A DNA stretch of 64,000 nucleotides. Source: Setoptus koraiensis (taxonomy: Eukaryota; Arthropoda). The DNA lies in NCBI GenBank assembly GCA_048013815.1, contig CM106586.1, positions 3,100,001 through 3,164,000 on the forward strand, given 5' to 3'. Numbering within the stretch: the stretch's first letter is position 1; every line of letters starts with the position of its first letter. This document shows positions 11,201 to 21,926 of the stretch, in pieces. The notes under the pieces were generated by a model. It was not told where the DNA came from and ran no database searches. It saw only the letters and a program-made list of their open reading frames with translations. Both the position numbers and the translations under genes were made by a program.

Positions 11201-12547
11201 ATGGGGGTAACAATGAGCGAACCAATGACTGACAAGGCAACTGAACGCGTCAAAGACGATCGTTTCACAGTTGGGGCCTCTAGTATGCAAGGATGGAGAA
11301 TGTCGATGGAGGACTCTCATACCATGTTTCTCGAGTTGCCCGGTGATAAATCGGCAGCTTATTTTGCCGTCTTTGACGGCCACGGAGGCAGTAAAGTCTC
11401 TATGTACGCGTCAGAGAACTTACATCGCCATATTGTAGATAATGATTATTACGCCAAAGGCGACTACGTGAAAGCCCTCGAAGAGGGTTTCCTATCGATG
11501 GACAGGGAATTGTATGAAGTTTACGATACTAGTGCAAAATTAGCTGGTAGCACAGCTATCTGTTTGTTGATAGTTAAAAACAAGATTTATTGCGCCAATG
11601 TTGGCGATTCGCGTGCCGTAGCAAGCATAAATGCCACATGTGTAGCCATGTCCTTGGACCATAAACCTGACAACAATATTGAATATCGTAGAATTGCAGC
11701 CGCTGGAGGTTATATTGAGGCCAATAGAGTTAATGGTAATTTAGCATTGTCGCGTGCATTGGGCGACTTTCACTATAAATGCAATGAACTATTGCCAGCT
11801 CAACTACAAATTGTCAGCCCATTCCCTGATATCAAAATGGTGGAATTGAACGACGATCTAGATTTTATACTATTAGCTTGTGATGGTATTTGGGACGTTC
11901 TCACTAGCGAGGAAGTGGTAGAATTTGTTGCAACAAGACTAGAAGAAGAGATAGAGCCTGGCCTCATTTGCGAGCAACTAATGACTAGATGCCTTGCTCC
12001 GGACTGTGATCTACTAGTTGGATGTGACAACATGACAGTTGTCCTTTTGTGCCACACAAGAGGTCTAGCTTTTCCAGACTACTGTGAGAACATCTGGAAT
12101 AGATTCTCTGGAAAGATTTCTGAGCCAATTACTATTGGCCAAACCGAACAGAGCGACCAGAGTTCTGAGGACTATCATGAGGTGCCCCAAGAAGCAGAAG
12201 CTGTCCAGTCGTCGGGTTCACCAGTCCAGACATCGGATTCAGTAGATAAATCGGATTCAGTCAGCCTAGCATCTGATTCAGCTCAGGTGTCGGAGAGCAC
12301 CGTTCAAGACACTGAAACAAATCAAAGATCTGATGCAAACCAAGCAGCGGAAATAAATGAGTCGTTGGACACAGATCAAGCTAGTGGCTCGAGTACGAAT
12401 GGAACAACTAGTCAACAACAGTTAGAGACGAATGAGCAGCAACAACAACAGCAACAGGATGATGTAGAACATAAGAAAGTAGTGGATCGTTGCGAAGATG
12501 TTTGTTTAATGTCTAATGGGAGCAAGCAAAATAAAGAGATAATTTGA
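11201..12547 (+). CDS. PP2C-type (PPM family) Ser/Thr protein phosphatase
   Basis: Single-exon frame of 448 residues starting MGVTMSEP, with A at -3 of the ATG. The catalytic domain spans about 1-285 and has the metal-dependent PPM motifs in order: SSMQGWRMSMED (28-38, first metal Asp/Glu), FAVFDGHGGSK (55-65), CANVGDSRAV, NLALSRALGDF, ACDGIWDVLT and CDNMTVVLL. All the metal-binding Asp positions I can place are present. Gly2 could be N-myristoylated, as in relatives beginning MGxxLSEP; the closest known group is that of C. elegans T23F11.1 (ppm-2) and related insect proteins. The enzyme removes phosphate from Ser/Thr using Mn2+/Mg2+. The C-terminal ~160 residues are an acidic Ser/Gln/Asp-rich tail with a short polyQ run, probably disordered and lineage-specific. 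Confidence 0.95.
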   Translation: MGVTMSEPMTDKATERVKDDRFTVGASSMQGWRMSMEDSHTMFLELPGDKSAAYFAVFDGHGGSKVSMYASENLHRHIVDNDYYAKGDYVKALEEGFLSMDRELYEVYDTSAKLAGSTAICLLIVKNKIYCANVGDSRAVASINATCVAMSLDHKPDNNIEYRRIAAAGGYIEANRVNGNLALSRALGDFHYKCNELLPAQLQIVSPFPDIKMVELNDDLDFILLACDGIWDVLTSEEVVEFVATRLEEEIEPGLICEQLMTRCLAPDCDLLVGCDNMTVVLLCHTRGLAFPDYCENIWNRFSGKISEPITIGQTEQSDQSSEDYHEVPQEAEAVQSSGSPVQTSDSVDKSDSVSLASDSAQVSESTVQDTETNQRSDANQAAEINESLDTDQASGSSTNGTTSQQQLETNEQQQQQQQDDVEHKKVVDRCEDVCLMSNGSKQNKEII

Positions 12548-13207
12548 GACACATTTGAGGTAAAGTGGCCACCGATTTTGAGCACGTAAAATGATGCGCC
12601 AAATTCAAATGTGCTCAACTTTTTCTGGCCACGCGCATGCCTCTAGACGACCGATATCTGAGGCGCGAAAGTGTTATATATGTCGGTTAGACAAGTAGCT
12701 TGATGTTAGTTGTTTGAACGTTTAATATGATTAAGCAAGCCGGCTAAAGGTTATTTGTATGATGCAAGCTATACCAACTGTAATTATTTTCAACAGATTG
12801 AATGTAATTTTATCTCCTCAAGTAGTGAAAACCAAAAGATTGTATCAAGACAAATCATTATCAAGAGATCTATCTAGTGCTTAAGCTCTGATCAATGAAA
12901 AGAACGGGAAATAATCAGTAAGATTAGTTTTATGTCAATTCAAGATCATTACCATTGTCGTCTTGATCAAGGCCACTAGAATAATAAATAATAAATGTTA
13001 CTGATAAACAAGTACATTCAAGCAAACATACACAGTGTCTAGCAGTTTTTCTCACTTTGTTGAACTTGCGCGTTTGTAGTGAACAATGACTATCGAGTTT
13101 CAAACGTGGAAATGATAACTATTCTACAATAAAGAAGCAAAAATTAAGGTTTTACAAGAGGACAAATAGCAATAATAATCAAGTTAACATTTGACAAACG
13201 ACACAAG
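12548..13207. other. PP2C 3' region and decarboxylase upstream region
   Basis: 660 bases between PP2C and the Ddc-type start. AATAAA-type sequences occur near 12980 (aataataaataataaatg) and near 13128 (acaataaagaag), either of which could end the PP2C transcript. No other gene is seen. Confidence 0.5.
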
Positions 13208-16200
13208 ATGGAAGCGGAAGAATTCAAAAAGTAAATATCTTGCAGAGAGCCCGACTAGAGGCCATGACTAATCACATTGACAATGAATTGATCTGAGAAC
13301 GGCACTAACTTGAGATTGTTCTGTGAATTTCTTGCCCAATTTTCGCATCCAAACAACAACAGAGCGGCCGTTGAAATGATAGATTTTATCGTCGACTATG
13401 TAGACAATATTCGCGACAGGCCTGTATTGCCGTCTGTAGAACCCGGATACCTGAACGAGCTTATACCAGACTGTCCACCGGAAGAGGGCCAGCAATGGTC
13501 GGAGATACTTCCAGACGTGGAGAAGTATATCATGCCCGGGGTAAGTAGACTAGTCAGACGAACGGGCGCTATAGTTGATTGCACATAGTGCTTATAGAGA
13601 GAAAGAGAGAGAGAGAGAGAGCGAGATGAATAATGGCAAGATAATAATTCAGGTTATTTGTGGTGTGGCTATGGCTCTATAAAATACTTATGGTGGCGCA
13701 AGTGTCCTTATAAAGAGCAGCACTTGGCAAGAGAACGGAATAATCATGAATCAATTTTAGAGAGCGCCACCTATAATAGATGGGCGGCTTATCTAATCTG
13801 GCGATCTGATTATACATGGCTATCGCTTTTTGAGCGCTCACATGCACTATATGACTATCACGATACATATCATCATAATTATCATCGCCATTGCGAGCAG
13901 AGGCATTTATTATCATTATATCCAGCGCAATATAATGAGTAGTGTGCGCTAGTTAAATGTGCGAAGAGATAAGAATATGCCGAGATAAAAATGCTCCTTC
14001 CGACGCTCCTTATGTGACAACTAGAGGCTTTAGTGTATGTCAAGAGATAGCGATCTGTCTAAGATTTTGGGATCTGTTATGGTTCATTCATTCAGACTGT
14101 CCAATGTTTGGCTTGTCAACGCAACAACACGTAAAAGCGACGATAAATCCATTGGTTACTCCGTTGGTTGGTCTATTGGAAATCTCTTTTCATTGGTGGC
14201 CAATTGATGACGCACAATGCTCTCGATGTCACTGTCATTCATATCCAATGAATTGAGTGAGGCTACCCACTAAGTTATGGTAGCAATCAATCAATTTTGA
14301 CTAACGCGAGCCACCAGCTAGCCCGGTGATCTGCCAGAGATTGAATGTCAACGCGAGGGCCGCTTGATTTTTCGCATCACGGATTAGATTGTTGTGTAAG
14401 AGTGCTGTCAGTGCTCGGTCAGTGTTCGTTCCATCTAATTTCACCTATATATCGTTACATGATGACCATGGTACGCTCCGATTGCTTTAGTGGGGTTGGC
14501 CCCATTTGCTGATCGGAACACCAGTCCGAATAGTTGACCACTAGTGCGACTTGCAGTGCATCACTAATCGGAATGTCATTGTTGCGTATAACACGGAGGG
14601 ATAATAATGTAAAGTCTGGATAGAGGCTCAGCTGGCACGTGCCGACTGAAGAAGCCAAATGCTGGCCGACATCAATACTAGCCGCCGTTGTTCCATTTAA
14701 TTATAAAGAACGTGTTTCGCTCTGCTGACCATTGTGCAATTGAGCGTGGCGGGGCCAACTTGATTTAATTGGCTGTTATTATCACTGTCGTGGCGCCTAG
14801 CGCGTCTCTGTCATCAGGTACCGATGAGTTCCATCGACATATGAATTGTCAGCTATGCACACCAATCAATTATATTATCGTGTCACACAACTCATAATGG
14901 CGATCATGATTAACATTCCCTTCAACAATCCCAAATTACCCCTGCAAACATGTCTATATTTATCAGATGACTCATTGGCACTCGCCCAGGTTCCATGCAT
15001 ATTTTCCCACCGCCCAATCTTATCCCGCGATTCTCGGTGACATGCTCACCGGAGCTCTCGGTTGCATAGGCTTCAGTTGGGTAAGTTGGCAGCCGCTTAG
15101 ATTTGTCGTTGACACTGGACATTACATATGAAATATCTCTATTTTGGGCCATTTTTCCACTGTCCATTGTATCTCATTTATAGATAGCCAGTCCGGCTTG
15201 CACCGAGCTAGAAATGAAAGTAATGAATTGGTTGGCCGACATGATTGGCCTGCCGAGCGATTTCAAGTTCAATGCCAGCGCAAACTGCAAGGGCGGAGGA
15301 GTGATACAGGGCACCGCCAGTGAGGCCACTTTAGTTGCTTTGTTGGGAGCCAAGGCAAGAAGTGGCAATCTAGAGAAGAAGCTGAACGGCGATTGGGGCG
15401 CGCCAGTGGTCAAAAGTGCACCAAAGGTCGACTCAAACAATAACGACACAAAGCCAACAGATATAAACAACAATGACACGGCAATGTCGCCAAATCAAAA
15501 CAATGAATTCGCAATTGGCAACAATGAAACAACAACAGCAACACCATTGACGGATCGTTTAGTTGGCTACTGTTCGGAGCTGGCCCACTCATCAGTGGAA
15601 AGAGCGGGCCTATTGGCGGGCGTGAAAATCGTCTCTATTCCGTCGGATGACAATTGTCGATTGCGAGGCCAACAATTACGCAAACAAATCGAAGAAGACA
15701 AAAGTAAGGGTCTAGTTCCGTTTTTCGCTGTGTGCACTCTGGGCACAACCAGTGTATGCACCTTCGACGATCTCAACGAGATGGGCCAAGTGTGCCAACA
15801 ATACGGCCTCTGGCTTCACGTGGACGCAGCCTACGCAGGAAGTGCTTTTGTCTGTCCGGAGTTTCGTCACCTGATGGCCGGCGTTGAGGTAAGTTTAATC
15901 TTCAAATTGTTATGGTTACTATGGCTACGTTTGTCTCATGCGTATCAGTGATGAATGATACTTATCATTGACGCGATTTAGTCTGGCTCGATGCACGAAA
16001 TATTTGATATTGGATATCAGATGGCGACACTCGTCGGCTGGTCGACAATTTCGACAATAATCGACATTGGGCTGCATTAGCCGGCCAGATAATCGCAGCA
16101 ACGACATCGACATTTTATGCTGTCGAGATTTGATACGTCGAGCATGACTCGATGCTGCTTTAATCAATCGATTACTTATCATAATAAAACATTATAAATA

Positions 16201-17388
16201 CTGAATCAAACAACGAACAATCAGCTATGCGATTCGTTCAATTTCAATCCCCACAAATGGCTGTTGGTAAATTTCGACTGTTCGGCATTCTGGATAAAAG
16301 ACAGTAGCTACATGGTGGACGCCTTCAATGTGGATCCATTGTATCTCAAATACGAACAACAGGGTCGGATACCCGACTATAGGGTAAGTAGATCAGCTCG
16401 CCAGATAAATAATGGGCACAATAGTAGAGACCTTAGTTTATCATATCACTTTACTGATTGCATAATATCTCAAACGTGCACTTTCGAGCAGCATTGGCAG
16501 ATCCCTCTGGGCAGGTAAGTTGGCGAAGAATTCTTCGCTGAGAGACACGTAATTTATTCAGATTATCACACCATTACAACTGGTCGTTTTGGCCACCATA
16601 CTGACACTTATTCTGTTGTTGCCAATGTTGTTTTGCCACCAAACAATTGCAGAAGATTCCGATCGTTGAAGATATGGTTCGTTGTCAGATCTTACGGTAT
16701 TGCTGGTCTTCAGCAATACATTAGAAAAGTAAGTGGCCGCCCCAGATTCATTGTGCACACAATTCCCACGTCAAAGCGCATGTGATTTACTCATGAGAAT
16801 ATATCTCAATTCATCTTATCTATTGTTGCTGTTTCTTTCATCGTCATTGGTGATCCCATTGTCAAAAATGGCAACAAACTCCATTTTCAATCTAATCCAA
16901 CCAACTAATTACTCTGCACTCTAAACAGCACATCGAGCTTGCAAAATACTTCGAGAGTCTGCTGTCAACCGACGATCGATTTACTGTCACTCATCCGGTT
17001 GTAATGGGATTGGTTTGTTTTCGCTTAAAGGTGAGCGTCTTGACGTTTTATCTAGCACGTGTATGCGTGCTCTCCCCATGTCGCACTAATCAATTTCTAT
17101 GATTAAATGAATAACTTATCTCTAATAATCATCTTCATAATGGTATGCAAACCATTGATGCAGCACTCCGATGAGTATTCCGAGCTACTGGTCAAAAAGA
17201 TAAATGAGAACAAAATCATTCATTTGTGTCCGTCAGAAGTTAAAAAACGTTACATAATCAGGTTTGCCATTTGTGCTAAATCTACCAACAAGCAAGACAT
17301 TGATTTCTCTTGGGCTCAAATATTGCGTCTGACAGATGAGCTCTTTAACGAACGTGCACACCAATTAAAGTCAATCAATAATGGCTAA
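13208..17388 (+). CDS. Ddc: Aromatic L-amino-acid (DOPA/5-HTP) decarboxylase, nine exons
   Basis: PLP enzyme that turns L-DOPA into dopamine and 5-HTP into serotonin in the cytosol. Exons: 13208-13230, 13363-13540, 14967-15080, 15184-15888, 16225-16383, 16492-16514, 16653-16728, 16929-17030, 17164-17388; all introns are GT-AG and the sum is 1605 bases, 534 codons plus stop. Start MEAEEFKK is the family N-terminus. Visible: [30 protein letters not shown] (PLP-stacking His), [18 protein letters not shown] (Schiff-base Lys) and DPLYLKY (the catalytic-loop Tyr). [12 protein letters not shown] carries Gly where histidine and tyrosine decarboxylases have Ser, which favours DOPA decarboxylase. His instead of Asn beside PLP argues against the aldehyde-synthase branch. 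A roughly 40-residue Asn/Thr-rich insertion in exon 4 (about 15400-15550) makes it longer than the usual ~480. GTP cyclohydrolase I follows downstream. Confidence 0.95.
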
Positions 17389-17566
17389 TTAACTCGTCAT
17401 ACTACTAATTGCTGGCAATAGTAATGCTCGCTTTATTTGTGTGACGCAAATTGTGTCTCACTACACTAAACCGAAAACAAACTGCTACAGACAAAAAAAA
17501 ATATATTATCAAACTACAAAGGACAGAAGAGCACAAATTCTCACAACGTCATGATATAAATGAACA

Positions 17567-17572
17567 AATAAA
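17567..17572 (+). promoter_or_regulatory. Candidate poly(A) signal of the decarboxylase
   Basis: AATAAA about 180 bases after the stop codon, in an AT-rich 3' flank. Confidence 0.5.
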
Positions 17573-18667
17573 GTTCACGAAAATGGTCGCGCCATTGACA
17601 AACCATTTATTTATCTATCCTGATTGATTCAATGGGATTGCAATTAAATGGAGGGCGGTCTCTCTCACTCTTGATCGCTCTCAATCAATTATCTATCTGT
17701 GCTATCCCTTGGCAACCATACAGCAGCAAGAGTAATCAATCACTCTACGATTGAGAACACTTTTGGTATATTTCTTGTATCCGTCTATTTGTATTTTTGC
17801 AAAAGATATGAGCAGCTCCAGATGGATAGATTCTGATTGCTTTATACACCAACTATAATGGTTTTTCATTTGATTTGTCACAAACACAATGAGACGATTT
17901 GTTCCGGTCGCTCTGGCAAGCTGATTGACACTTGCAATATGTGTGCAAAACAAAGATCCGTTAGATGATTTGGCGATTACCACTTTTTGGGCCTATAAAT
18001 ATTCTAGGCATTCAGTTTGTTTGTCGTTTCTGATGAATTCCCCTCCATATGGTGTGAAGTGCATCCTTGGTGCGGAAACAATGGCAGCAATTTACAATTG
18101 ACAATTGTCAATTTGCGATGAGACCCAATTCTTTTTGAAACAACTCATAATTGACATTCAGCTGACACATGAGAGAGCATAGCGACAGACCAAATGAATT
18201 GATACAATTCAACGATTCAAGTGTCTGATATTATTGTCTCGCTAAAAATAGATTATATTCGCCAATCACTGTAGAAGTAAAATCAACAACTAACCGACCA
18301 TACATCTCATCTAGTCTGAAAGAGCTTTTTTTTGATACAACGATGACTCATTAAATACTATTTACCAGCGATAATAGAAAATATAATGATGAATGTCAAC
18401 AAAATATCACGTGATACAAATTGACACTCATCATTAGGCAATTATTTCGATGATTAGTTAATAATTGCACTTGATTGTCAGCAATGAGAATTGTTGTTGC
18501 TGTTGTGGTTGTGGTTGTTGTCGACTATACAAGTGTATCACAAGTGCCGGGCTGCACGTATGATGTAACAGTCACGAGTGGTTATTATTCATTGTGTGTT
18601 TGAATTAAGGGACACTGAATAATAACAAATTGATACATAGACAATTCATACAAAGTATATTCTTTTT

Positions 18668-18671
<4 letters not shown>

Positions 18672-18751
<80 letters not shown>
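18672..18751. repeat. (CT)n microsatellite
   Basis: About 80 uninterrupted bases of alternating C and T. Read on the opposite strand it is (GA)n, a sequence type bound by GAGA-factor-like proteins in insects; any role here is speculation. Confidence 0.95.
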
Positions 18752-18753
<2 letters not shown>

Positions 18754-19376
18754 GGCACACTTGACTCAGAGTTACGGGGGTTATTTCCGTGATTGACGCT
18801 CACAATTCTTCTCGGGGCAACATCTTGCTGAGGCCATCATCTGCACCATCATAACCATCATGAGCATTAATAATATTATCATAATCATCACTAACATCAT
18901 CATCACCATTGGCAGTAGTGGCATTAGAGGCAGGTTACGTCAGCGGCTAACAACGAATTTGATGTGAAAATAGACAGCTGATAGGAGGCGAATCAAATTT
19001 TGGCGAGGCACAATTGACAAACAGACTCGGTGCTCTCGATAGTGTTAACATACGCTAATTGGTCTATGCTGATGATTGTCTCCTTGCCAGTAAATTGTTG
19101 ATTGTTGTTGTTATTTAATCAAGTGTTTGCACATGGTTTTCCCATTTAAATTTAGTGTTGTTTGTTTTTCTCTGGTGGTTGCCATGCAAAAACAGCGCTG
19201 ACTCACGATGCTCGGGGTGTCCCTTTAAGCGTTGTGTCCGTGCTGTTATCTTGCTGGCTAGCTAGCTTGCCAGTGATGATGAGAAACTCGTCGCGAGATG
19301 AGGCATTTGATATTGAATATTGAATTGAAATAATTGAATAACGACGAGCGTGCATGCATCGGACCAGAAAACTTTA

Positions 19377-19466
19377 GATATTCACGGTAAAGATATCCGC
19401 GGTAAAGATATCCATGGTAAGGATATCCGCAAAATTGATATCCACAGTAGAGATATTCATCGTGAA
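19377..19466. repeat. Six-unit 15-bp tandem array
   Basis: Six consecutive 15-base units, each starting GATAT: GATATTCACGGTAAA, GATATCCGCGGTAAA, GATATCCATGGTAAG, GATATCCGCAAAATT, GATATCCACAGTAGA, GATATTCATCGTGAA. Units diverge by 2-6 bases but the period is exact. Confidence 0.93.
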
Positions 19467-20141
19467 GATAATTGATGTCGCTAGTAGATAGAGGGCACTT
19501 AGAATAACCTAATTACAGCAATCATCATGTCACACAATTAACCGGCATTTAGTCTTGCTGTCATTTACATGTATCTATGCAAGTCATCTAGTGACTAGCT
19601 AGTTAACTTGCCAGACAACTGAGCAGCTCGATAAGTCGAGCTGGAGCTTGGTGCGCCACCAATAATACCTTGACATAAACGGCAAGCAGCGCCTACTGAA
19701 CTATAGAGTGACATACACAGATTAATACGAGATATAATACAGCGAGACAAGATAATTTTGTGGGTGCCAGAGATGTTGCGCATGCGTTTCCGCCTGTCAC
19801 TATCGCTTTTGTCTGCAGTGTCGTATCCCAAAACAGATAGGCTGGATAAGAGCGGCCCTAAGTGGCGATAATAATTATCAATTATTGCTAGTATACCATT
19901 GGTAGTGTAGCAAATATTGTGATATAAATTAGCGCCGCAACTCACATCTACTACAACTCAGATCCGTGACACACACACACACACACACAACAAGAAACGT
20001 TTATTATACAAGTTTATAAGTTCAACGAGGGGCCCACAATTTAATTTATCCACTGATAATAAATAAAGATATTAATCGCGGCATAACACATCATTCGCTA
20101 TTAGCAGCATTGCAGCCAAGCCAATTCACAACAGCTTAGTA

Positions 20142-21336
20142 ATGAACGGAAATACGAGCAACATCTCAGTTGCGGCCTCGCTGGTCAACGAAACCAATGG
20201 CACATGCGACCAGGATCAAACCTTAAAAGTGTGCCGTCTCAAGCAAGTAAATGGCGTCTCAACCACAACAACAACGCCAGAAATCGCTGCCAGCAACGAC
20301 AACGAAATGATCAGAAGCACCAGCAGTGTCAGCGTAATTGGCTTGCCAAAATTAAACGAGATGACCCTGTCATACAAGAGCCTATTGTCGGCCGTGGGCG
20401 AGGATATCACTCGCGAGGGCCTCCTAAAGACGCCCGAGCGAGCCGCAAAGGCGCTCCAATTTTTCACCACCGGCTACCACCAGGACATCAGGGGTAAGTG
20501 AGCATTTCGCTGATTGATCGCTCGATCAGATAAAAGTTTCCAATTTCACCGGCCAACTAGCTATCTCATCGACTAACAACTGGCAATTTCACCGGCCAAC
20601 AATTTCATCAACTGACAATTTTATTAATCAAAAATTCACGCAATATGACGCTGGCACCCAACGGTTGGGTGAACAGAGGTGCTCAATGACGCCGTTTTCA
20701 CCGAGGATCACGACGAAATGGTCATCGTGAAAGACATTGAAATGTTCTCATTGTGCGAACATCATCTAGTACCCTTCTTGGGCAAAGTAAGTGGCCACTG
20801 TGTCGCCATCTAGCCAGCTCTACAATTAGATGATTAGTTACAGTGATAGCTAATGTTATAATATCTCATTTGTTGCCACACCAAACAATCCGTAGGTGTC
20901 CATCGGTTATCTGCCAAACAACAAAATATTGGGCCTCAGTAAGCTAGCCAGAATAGTTGAGGTGTTCAGTCGGCGCTTGCAAGGTAAGCTGCACAACAAT
21001 TGTACAATATTCTGAATGTTCTACTCGTGTAATGTGGTCGCTAATTGGATTCGTTTTCGGTCTCTCCATCTATCCATTTGTGTCCAGTTCAAGAGCGTCT
21101 CACCAAACAAATCGCCCAAGCCATGATAGACGCTGTAGAGCCTCAGGGAGTGGGAGTGGTAATCGAGGCCAGGTGAGTGCCGGCAGCAACACGCTGCTCA
21201 TAGTAAATATATTATCTCTAGCTAAATCAATTCGCTAATTAACTAATTAATTATTGTATGTATTATTCATGATCCAGACACATGTGCATGGTGATGCGCG
21301 GAGTGCAAAAGATAAACGCCAACACCATCACAAGTT
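20142..21336 (+). CDS. Gch1: GTP cyclohydrolase I, 3' end lost in gap
   Basis: Converts GTP to dihydroneopterin triphosphate, the first step to tetrahydrobiopterin, cofactor of tyrosine, tryptophan and phenylalanine hydroxylases and of NO synthase. Exons: 20142-20493, 20677-20786, 20896-20983, 21088-21172 and 21278 into the gap at 21337; donors are GTAAGT/GTAAGC/GTGAGT and all junction phases agree. 231 codons are visible. The N-terminal ~75 residues are a variable Thr/Asn/Ser-rich extension. The catalytic core begins [13 protein letters not shown] and includes [21 protein letters not shown] (zinc ligands C and H of CEHH) and [10 protein letters not shown] (third zinc ligand Cys). The reading stops at NANTITS; about 25 C-terminal residues expected from the family fall in the N run. 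Upstream neighbour in tandem is the DOPA decarboxylase. Confidence 0.95.
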
Positions 21337-21836
21337 NNNNNNNNNNNNNNNNNNNNNNNNNNNNNNNNNNNNNNNNNNNNNNNNNNNNNNNNNNNNNNNN
21401 NNNNNNNNNNNNNNNNNNNNNNNNNNNNNNNNNNNNNNNNNNNNNNNNNNNNNNNNNNNNNNNNNNNNNNNNNNNNNNNNNNNNNNNNNNNNNNNNNNNN
21501 NNNNNNNNNNNNNNNNNNNNNNNNNNNNNNNNNNNNNNNNNNNNNNNNNNNNNNNNNNNNNNNNNNNNNNNNNNNNNNNNNNNNNNNNNNNNNNNNNNNN
21601 NNNNNNNNNNNNNNNNNNNNNNNNNNNNNNNNNNNNNNNNNNNNNNNNNNNNNNNNNNNNNNNNNNNNNNNNNNNNNNNNNNNNNNNNNNNNNNNNNNNN
21701 NNNNNNNNNNNNNNNNNNNNNNNNNNNNNNNNNNNNNNNNNNNNNNNNNNNNNNNNNNNNNNNNNNNNNNNNNNNNNNNNNNNNNNNNNNNNNNNNNNNN
21801 NNNNNNNNNNNNNNNNNNNNNNNNNNNNNNNNNNNN
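21337..21836. other. Assembly gap (500 N)
   Basis: Exactly 500 N, the usual placeholder length for a scaffold join of unknown true size. The right edge is a (GCA)n run, so low complexity may have broken the assembly. Confidence 0.99.
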
Positions 21837-21926
21837 GCAGCAGCAGCAGCAAGTTTAGATATATATGAATCTCAAGTTGCTAAAATATTAAATAATGTAT
21901 TAAACAGTTCAATTCAGTCAGGTTAG
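21837..21926 (+). CDS. Possible 3'-terminal coding fragment after the gap
   Basis: From the first base after the gap a frame reads five Ala, then SLDIYESQVAKILNNVL, then NSSIQSG and a TAG stop. It looks like a helical C-terminus, but it does not match the expected C-terminus of GTP cyclohydrolase I. It could be the last exon of another gene hidden in the gap, or a chance frame of 29 codons. Confidence 0.25.
   Translation, partial: AAAAASLDIYESQVAKILNNVLNSSIQSG

Larger units (their letters stand above)
17389..20141. other. Intergenic region between decarboxylase and GTP cyclohydrolase
   Basis: 2.75 kb holding the 3' UTR of the decarboxylase and the upstream region of GTP cyclohydrolase I. 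It contains a long (CT)n tract, a six-unit 15-bp tandem array, and a short (AC)n tract at about 19969-19989. I see no gene on either strand. Confidence 0.55.

Noticed and set aside
13541..14966. Frames in the second intron of the decarboxylase
   Set aside because: They lie between validated exons 2 and 3, whose junction restores the family sequence, and have no homology.
18672..18751. (CT)n tract as a regulatory GAGA element
   Set aside because: Kept only as a microsatellite; the sequence alone does not show regulatory use.
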